Below, in pieces: positions 58,513-64,000 of a stretch of 64,000 nt of DNA. The notes under the pieces were generated by a model. It did not search any database. It worked only from the letters and a program-made list of their open reading frames with translations, and was not told the origin of the DNA. Made by a program: the position numbers and the translations under genes. Numbering within the stretch: position 1 is the stretch's first letter; each line of letters opens with the position of its first letter. The DNA is from CAVQOB01 sp963714325 (GTDB lineage Bacteria; Pseudomonadota; Alphaproteobacteria; Rhizobiales; Hyphomicrobiaceae), in the NCBI GenBank assembly GCA_963714325.1, contig CAVQOB010000019.1, positions 22,021-86,020 on the forward strand, written 5' to 3'.

Positions 58513-60644
58513 AAGAAATCATAGATCTTCTGGGCCATTTCAGCTGAAACGCCCTTAACGGCTTTGAGATCCTCGATGCCAGCGCGACTGACGGCCTTGG
58601 CTGACCCGAAATGGGTCAGCAGGGCGCGTTTGCGCGTTGGGCCGATGCCGTCGATCTCGTCCAAAGGATTGGCGGTCAGCGCCTTCGAGCGTTTGGCGCG
58701 GTGTGTGCCGATCGCGAAGCGATGCGCTTCGTCGCGCAGCCTTTGCACGAAATAGAGGACAGGGTCGCGCGGTTCAAGCATCATCGATTGCGGTCGGCCT
58801 GGAATATGAAAATGCTCGCGGCCAGCATCCCGATCTGGGCCTTTCGCAACGCCGACCAGCGCGATTCCCGTGATCCCCAGCTCAGCGAACACAGCTGTCG
58901 CGATACTCAGCTGCCCGAGTCCGCCGTCGACCAGCACGAGATCAGGCCGATCAGGGAAATCGTCGAGCGGCTCGAGGTCCGCTGCGTCCTCGCGATCCTC
59001 GGGGTCAACCGCCGTCTCGTCCAGAACACCTGGCTCCGTCAGCGTAACGGGTGCCGGCGTGTCGGCGCGCAGCACGCCAAACGCGATTGCATCTGCGCCA
59101 CGCTCGTTCCGCGGTGGTATTGTTGGCCCAACAATGCGGCTTGCGTCCATGGCCGCACCAAGAACGGTCGCAGTTTCATCGGTCCGATCATCGGCCCGCT
59201 CGTCCGTATCCGCGATCCGCTTGAAGCGGCGCGTCAAGACTTCGCGCATCATTGCATAGTCGTCGCCGGGCGTCAGGTTCTCAGACTTGATGTTGAACTT
59301 GCGATAGGCGTTCTTCACAAATCCTTCGGGTCCGGCGACGATCATGCCACCAACGGCATGGTTGCCCATGATGTGACTGTTGTCGAAGACCTCGACGCGG
59401 CGCGGGATGCGGTCGAGACCAAAGCGCTCCTTGACGCCTTCCAGCAATCGGCGCTGCGATGACGTCTCCGCCATTTTCCGGCCGAGCGCTTCGCGCGCAT
59501 TCTGGCTGGCGTGTTCGACAACACCTGTTTTGGCACCCCGTTGCGGTACTCGTATTTCGATTTTTCGATCGGCCTTTGTCGTCAGCGCTTCGGCGAGCAA
59601 CTCGCGGTTCGGCACATCATGCGATAGCAGGATCAAGCGCGGCACCGGCTTGTCGTCGTAGAACTGCGCAACAAAGCTATCCAAGATCTCTTCAACCGGC
59701 AGCGACCGGTCGGCCTTTGGAAAATACGCGCGATTGCCCCAGTTCTGCCCGGTGCGGAAGAAGAACACCTGGACGCAGGTTTGACCGCCTTCCTGGTGGG
59801 CTGCGAAAACGTCGGCTTCCTCGACGCCGTCCGGATTGATTGACTGATCGGCCGTCACGTGCGCCAGAGCCCACAGGCGGTTGCGGAACTTTGCCGCCTC
59901 CTCGTAGTCGAGCTTTTCGGCTGCGGCCTCCATCAACTGTTGGTACATCGTGCGCACGTTCTGGCTTTCGCCGCGCAAAAAGCGCACGGCTTCATCGACC
60001 AGCCGGCCGTAATCCTCGGTATTGATCTCGCCGGTGCACGGACCCGAGCAGCGCTTGATCTGATAGAGCAGGCAGGGGCGCGTTCGGCTCTCAAAAACAC
60101 TGTCGGAGCATGAGCGCAGCAGAAACGCGCGCTGCAACATGTTGATGGTGCGGTTGACCGCGCCGGCCGAAGCAAAGGGTCCGAAGTAGTCACCTTTGCG
60201 ATTGCGGGCACCGCGATGCTTGAGGATCTGCGGCGCCGCCTGATCGCGGGCGATGACAATATACGGAAACGATTTGTCATCGCGCATCAGTACATTGAAG
60301 CGCGGCCGGAAACGCTTGATCAGGTTGGCTTCAAGCAACAGCGCTTCGGCCTCGGTGCGGACGGTGACGAATTCCATGGTCGCCGTCGCTGCGATCATGC
60401 GGGCAATGCGATTGGTATGGCCGCCGAGCCGTGTGTAGTTTGCGACGCGTGCCTTCAGCGAGCGCGCCTTGCCGACATAGATGACCTCGCCGGTCGCATC
60501 GATCATGCGATAAACACCCGGCGCGCCGGGCAGCACCTTCAGGTAAGCCTGAATGACCTCCGGCCCTGATTTCAGGCCAGATTTCAGGCCAGGTTTCAGG
60601 GCAATGGCGGACGCCTGATGGTTAGGTGACTCGTCGCTGGGCAT
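58494..60644 (-). CDS. uvrC: Excinuclease ABC subunit C
   Basis: 716 residues. Makes both incisions in nucleotide excision repair with UvrA and UvrB. Domains in order: GIY-YIG nuclease (PGVYRMI..GEVIYVGKA, residues about 39-130), Cys-rich region (CLLYQIKRCSGPC), UVR helices (about 250-290), RNase H-like C-terminal nuclease (VFDNSHIMGNHAVGGM, VLVDGGLGQL) and tandem helix-hairpin-helix at the end (IDGIGPTRKRALL, VKGVSAEMA). A disordered insert of about 85 residues (about 485-570) is common in alphaproteobacteria. The N-terminus has a short KSGLKSG repeat. Confidence 0.97.
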   Translation of the reverse strand: MPSDESPNHQASAIALKPGLKSGLKSGPEVIQAYLKVLPGAPGVYRMIDATGEVIYVGKARSLKARVANYTRLGGHTNRIARMIAATATMEFVTVRTEAEALLLEANLIKRFRPRFNVLMRDDKSFPYIVIARDQAAPQILKHRGARNRKGDYFGPFASAGAVNRTINMLQRAFLLRSCSDSVFESRTRPCLLYQIKRCSGPCTGEINTEDYGRLVDEAVRFLRGESQNVRTMYQQLMEAAAEKLDYEEAAKFRNRLWALAHVTADQSINPDGVEEADVFAAHQEGGQTCVQVFFFRTGQNWGNRAYFPKADRSLPVEEILDSFVAQFYDDKPVPRLILLSHDVPNRELLAEALTTKADRKIEIRVPQRGAKTGVVEHASQNAREALGRKMAETSSQRRLLEGVKERFGLDRIPRRVEVFDNSHIMGNHAVGGMIVAGPEGFVKNAYRKFNIKSENLTPGDDYAMMREVLTRRFKRIADTDERADDRTDETATVLGAAMDASRIVGPTIPPRNERGADAIAFGVLRADTPAPVTLTEPGVLDETAVDPEDREDAADLEPLDDFPDRPDLVLVDGGLGQLSIATAVFAELGITGIALVGVAKGPDRDAGREHFHIPGRPQSMMLEPRDPVLYFVQRLRDEAHRFAIGTHRAKRSKALTANPLDEIDGIGPTRKRALLTHFGSAKAVSRAGIEDLKAVKGVSAEMAQKIYDFFHDRDG

Positions 60645-60700
60645 CCCCTGCTTGTACGGCGGGCTCGGGTGACTGGTCTAGTACCCACAATCACAAGGCT

Positions 60701-61120
60701 TTGGCACGCCTGACGATCGCGGATGACCGGCGGGCAGGAGCGCCGCCGCCGCCGCAGCGGCCAGACTGAATTGGCCGGTGTCATCACCATTGTCGACGGC
60801 ACCGGTACGACGCTTCTGATCGAGCGCCTGCCCAATGCGCGCGATGGCGCGGTCGACCTGGCCGACGGCCGGGCGCGCACAGCGGCGACGTTCCGCCGGC
60901 CGACACAAGAACTCCACGATCAGTTGATGGCCAGCAATTGCCTGGGTCGCAAATGGCTGGCGCAGTGGACGATGCGCGGCGTCACGTTGCTTGGCGGTGG
61001 CCTGCCAATTCTTTCCGGCACTCAAATCATCGGTGGCATCGGCGTGTCGGGCGTGACCAAGGACGACGATGCTAAAGTGGCGGAGGTTCGCGTGGCTGTG
61101 TTGTGGCGTTCATTGAAATT
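60701..61120 (+). pseudogene. HbpS/GlcG (DUF336)-like gene, broken 5' end
   Basis: The middle and end are clear: GVITIVDGTGTTLLIERL, AVDLADGRARTAATF, then GGGLPILSGTQIIGGIGVSG. The N-terminal helix is spread over other frames: LARLTIADDRRAG from a TTG at 60701 and an Ala-rich AAAAAAARLNWP, so one or two frameshifts lie between 60725 and 60775. The 3' end also has no own stop and runs in frame into the transpeptidase gene. Members bind heme or small molecules. Probably a decayed or misread gene. Confidence 0.65.
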
Positions 61121-61256
61121 GACCGCTGTGTTGCCGCATGGCACTCGGCCATGTCGCCGTTTCATGGCAACATTCACGATCATTCGGTTAAGCTCTTGCC
61201 GAACATTGCGAACTGGCCTTCCGTTCAATCCCGTCACAAACTTCAGTGGTTTTGTC

Positions 61257-62747
61257 ATGCGTGATCTGCCGTCCATTTTTGCCCTGACGCTCAGTGCCGG
61301 ATGGTTGCTGGTGGCCTGTGACGGGGCAACGGCGCGTCCATCGCGCGGCGAACGGCCGGCTGCAGTGGCGGCCACCGCCGTTGCACTCGTCGCACCCCGC
61401 GTGCAGGCGTCCGTGCCGCATGGGCCGATGCTGGCCGTGATCTCGATCGGATCACAGAAGCTGTCACTCTACCAAGGTGGCGCGCTCATTGCCCAATCGC
61501 CGATCTCGTCGGGCATGGCTGGCCACGCAACGCCCACCGGCGTCTTCAGCATCATCCAGAAGAACAAGTGGCATACATCGAACATCTACAGCGGCGCCGA
61601 AATGCCGTTCATGCAGCGTATCACCTGGTCCGGGATTGCCTTGCACGCCGGTGTCGTGCCGGGCTATCCGGCGTCGCACGGCTGCATCCGCTTGCCCTAT
61701 GCCTTTGCGGAGCGGCTGTGGGGAATGACCAAGCTCGGCGCGCGCGTCATCGTTGCGCCAGGCGAAGCGCGTGTTACAACGTTCGAGCATCGCAATTTGC
61801 CGGCGCCATCGTTTCAGCGCGAGCACGCCGCCGACCTGCCAACCGCCGCGGCCGGAACCAGTGTTGCCGGCGCGGTCGCGCGTTGGCTCAATCCAATGGA
61901 AAGGGCGCATGCCGAAAAAATCCGCGCGGCGCATGCTTTCAGTGCCAGCATGGTGCAATCGCGTGAGGCGCTTGACGAGGCGCGCGCGGCGTCCGTCGAC
62001 GTTGACGCTGCGACCGCATTGATTAAACGTGCGGATGCCGCGATCAGTGCAGCGAACCTACGCATCGCCGAGGCGCACAGACTGGCTGAGGCGGCGGATG
62101 TCAATGGGACAGCCGAGACCAAAGCGCGCGCTGAGATGCTCGAAGCTGAAGCCGAGATCGAGTTCGATCGCGCCCTGTTCGACCTTGACGAAGCCAAGGC
62201 CGCGCGCGTCGCCTTCGATACGGTCGCGTTCGATAAGGCTGTCTCCGCCCGCGCGGCCGAGGCCGCACGCGACCGTGCCGAACGCGCCAACCAACTCGCT
62301 GCGCGTGGCACAGAGCCCATTTCGATCTTGGTCAGCCGCAAGGAGCGGAAAGTTTTTGTTCGCCAGGGCTTCGAGCCGATCTTCGAGGCGGATATCGACA
62401 TTCGCGATGGTGATGCCCCGCTCGGCACGCACGTCCTGATCGCCACCGAACCACGCGACGGCGGGAGTACCATGCGCTGGGTCGCGGCCAATGTTCCCGG
62501 TGGCGCCGCCAACATCGAAGCGGTTGAGCGCAGCGGTCGCGCCGCCGTGTTCGGACCAGTCCTGAAAGTGACGCGCGCCACCGGCGAGCCGACGGCAACC
62601 GCCGCTCTCGATCGCATCACACTGCCAACCGAGGCGATGGACTTTGTCGCGCAACGGCTTTGGACTGGCGCCACGCTGATCCTCTCCGATCATGGCCTGG
62701 GAACGGAAACCGGCAAAGGCACCGACTTCGTTGTTTTGACGAAGTAG
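61257..62747 (+). CDS. L,D-transpeptidase with degenerate second domain
   Basis: 496 residues from ATG 61257 (MRDLPSIFALTLSAGW), with a lipoprotein-like leader LSAGWLLVACDG. Residues about 55-175 form the YkuD catalytic domain: LSLYQGGALIAQSPISSG, GHATPTGVF and the active-site HAGVVPGYPASHGCIRLP with catalytic Cys near 142. An Ala/Glu-rich coiled coil (about 215-345) follows, then a second YkuD-like fold (ISILVSRKERKVFVRQGF, DAPLGTHVLIATEP) without His or Cys. It makes 3-3 peptidoglycan crosslinks or attaches proteins to the wall; the second domain may bind substrate. The open frame upstream belongs to the broken GlcG-like gene. Confidence 0.92.
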   Translation: MRDLPSIFALTLSAGWLLVACDGATARPSRGERPAAVAATAVALVAPRVQASVPHGPMLAVISIGSQKLSLYQGGALIAQSPISSGMAGHATPTGVFSIIQKNKWHTSNIYSGAEMPFMQRITWSGIALHAGVVPGYPASHGCIRLPYAFAERLWGMTKLGARVIVAPGEARVTTFEHRNLPAPSFQREHAADLPTAAAGTSVAGAVARWLNPMERAHAEKIRAAHAFSASMVQSREALDEARAASVDVDAATALIKRADAAISAANLRIAEAHRLAEAADVNGTAETKARAEMLEAEAEIEFDRALFDLDEAKAARVAFDTVAFDKAVSARAAEAARDRAERANQLAARGTEPISILVSRKERKVFVRQGFEPIFEADIDIRDGDAPLGTHVLIATEPRDGGSTMRWVAANVPGGAANIEAVERSGRAAVFGPVLKVTRATGEPTATAALDRITLPTEAMDFVAQRLWTGATLILSDHGLGTETGKGTDFVVLTK

Positions 62748-62997
62748 CCCAGCATTATTGAGCTTCTTGGCTCTGACGCCAGTATAGCCACAATGCTGCC
62801 ATGGCCGCCCTGTCTGATGCTCCAATCGGATTCGGCTAGACTGTGTTCGAGCTTCAGCGAGACTTCACTCGTTGGCTCCCGACCAGTTGGCCGGAACCGA
62901 TGTTGGCGGTGCAGCACTGTGTCTGCTGCCCCGACCATCAGTCCGGCAAGACCTCTGTTGTTCTCGTCTATTGTGTTTGAGGTCCAGGAACATCGAA

Positions 62998-63999
62998 ATG
63001 ACGCGTCGGACGTGTGTTGTGCGTTGTCTGATGGCGCTGGCGGTCATACTGGCGGCGATGGTGCCGGCGTATGCACAAGTCCGCCAGCAGCAGAAAGCAC
63101 GTGCCGCATCACCCCAGCACGGCAACCCGTTCACATCGCCCGAATCCATCCTGCGCTGGATCAATGGCTATCGCGCCAAGCCTGAGCCCAAGCTGATGCC
63201 GCTGGCCGTGCGCGCCATGGCCGCGCAGGGCATCTTCCGTGACCCCGATAGCTCTGGTGTTTATCTGGGCTTCGTCGCCGGCGTGCTCGGCGCCAATCCG
63301 AAGTCCGCCGAAGCGCTGATCGATGCGATGTTCCCGATGCCGCCGGAGGATCAACTGGCGATCATCAAGGCGATTGCCTATTCGGGTCTGCCCGAATGGA
63401 AAGATCTCTTGAAGAAAAACGCCGAGCGCATGCCGGCCCGCAGTGTCGTCATTGATCGTCATCTCAGCGGCAAAATGCCAGCGCTCGCCGATCTCGCCCT
63501 TGATGCCGGTCCGGCGCCGCTCGACATTCTCTGGGGGCACTACTTTGCAACCGGGTCTTATGATCCGGTTTTGCGTATCATCTCCGTTCTCAAGTGGTCG
63601 AAGGACGGCAACAACGTCGAGCGGCTGACGATCGGCTCGATGGCGAAGTGGACGCTTGCCACCAACGCCGCGCGCGATATGGACCTGCTGCGGCTGCTCA
63701 AAAGCGCGCTCGCGCACGAGACAAAAGAGAACACGCTCATCCTACGCGAGATCATCGACGCGGCCGAGATCGGCGAAATCGGTCGGATCCGCAAGGATGC
63801 GCTGGCGTCGATCGAGACGCTGAAGGTCAAGGGACCGCAGGCCGCCCGCCAGACGGCATGGTGGGGCACGGCCGGGCAGACCGCGTTGGCGCTCGGCTGC
63901 ATCGTCGCGAGCGCGCTCGGCCAAGCGCAGGTCGGCATTCCCTGTGTCATCGGTGGCGCCGTGTCGGGTGCTGCCATCAAGATCCTGACGCCGCAGTAG
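62998..63999 (+). CDS. Secreted hypothetical protein
   Basis: 333 residues from ATG 62998 (MTRRTCVVRCLMALAV), with a signal peptide ending AYAQV and AGGAA upstream. The mature part is helical and TPR-like (PLAVRAMAAQGIFRD, DQLAIIKAIAYSGLPEW), ending with a hydrophobic Gly/Ala-rich segment (TALALGCIVASALGQAQVG) that could anchor it to the membrane. I do not recognise the family. Complete: its stop is the last codon but one base of the window. Confidence 0.75.
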   Translation: MTRRTCVVRCLMALAVILAAMVPAYAQVRQQQKARAASPQHGNPFTSPESILRWINGYRAKPEPKLMPLAVRAMAAQGIFRDPDSSGVYLGFVAGVLGANPKSAEALIDAMFPMPPEDQLAIIKAIAYSGLPEWKDLLKKNAERMPARSVVIDRHLSGKMPALADLALDAGPAPLDILWGHYFATGSYDPVLRIISVLKWSKDGNNVERLTIGSMAKWTLATNAARDMDLLRLLKSALAHETKENTLILREIIDAAEIGEIGRIRKDALASIETLKVKGPQAARQTAWWGTAGQTALALGCIVASALGQAQVGIPCVIGGAVSGAAIKILTPQ

Positions 64000-64000
64000 A

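Noticed and set aside
60723..62747. Single 674-residue GlcG-L,D-transpeptidase fusion protein
   Set aside because: The GlcG part lacks its N-terminus in frame, and a lipoprotein-type leader starts at 61257; the in-frame join looks accidental.

Overview
The window reads as the chromosome of an alphaproteobacterium, most likely of the order Hyphomicrobiales (Rhizobiales). The cytochrome oxidase gene order coxB-coxA-ctaB-(coxF-like)-ctaG-coxC, the slt/dapA/smpB neighbourhood, an IalB-family protein, two-domain L,D-transpeptidases and a lone ccmC-ccmD pair all fit that group. I cannot name a genus from sequence alone.

Positions 1 to about 25.8 kb look like accessory DNA ending at a tRNA-Val(CAC) gene whose 3' end faces the island. 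It starts with the C-terminal part of a tyrosine integrase. Next come two paralogous giant RTX-type (type I secreted) proteins: one of about 2220 residues broken by three single-base frameshifts, and one of about 2900 residues carrying 29 ELWxxDGT repeats. Between them lies a small putative DNA-binding regulator with its own promoter. Then follow an IrrE/ImmA-like peptidase cut off at an IS1595-type transposase remnant, an MmeI-like combined restriction-modification enzyme with a frameshift in a homopolymer, a 271-bp MITE-like element with nested inverted repeats, an AlpA/excisionase-like HTH gene and several plasmid/phage-island hypotheticals. No type I secretion ABC/MFP/OMP genes are in the window, so the exporter must be encoded elsewhere.

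From 26 to 43 kb the content is core: a MuiA/DUF4139 protein, the aa3 oxidase and heme O operon on the minus strand, an IalB-like protein, a rhodanese with a G10 tract, a GNAT plus atypical SDR pair, smpB, dapA and a soluble lytic transglycosylase.

From 43.5 to 51.4 kb there is a decaying catabolic region: a DUF3604 protein, a TctC-type binding protein with a two-subunit aconitase X (candidate cis-3-hydroxyproline dehydratase), a mannitol-dehydrogenase-family pseudogene with two consecutive stops, an SDR and a binding-protein gene cut short. The cut is next to a relic CRISPR mini-array (two full repeats, one broken) that abuts an IS630-family transposase fragment. No cas genes are present.

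From 51.4 kb to the end the genes are again core-like: aldo-keto reductase, TusA, histone-deacetylase-family amidohydrolase, an RND/MMPL exporter, ccmD-ccmC, uvrC, a broken HbpS/GlcG-like gene, an L,D-transpeptidase and two small hypotheticals.

Caution: at least eight apparent single-base frameshifts occur here, including in coxB and ctaG, which should be needed for a working oxidase. Some or all may be base-calling errors in the assembly rather than biology, and the RTX, restriction enzyme and rhodanese breaks should be judged in that light.
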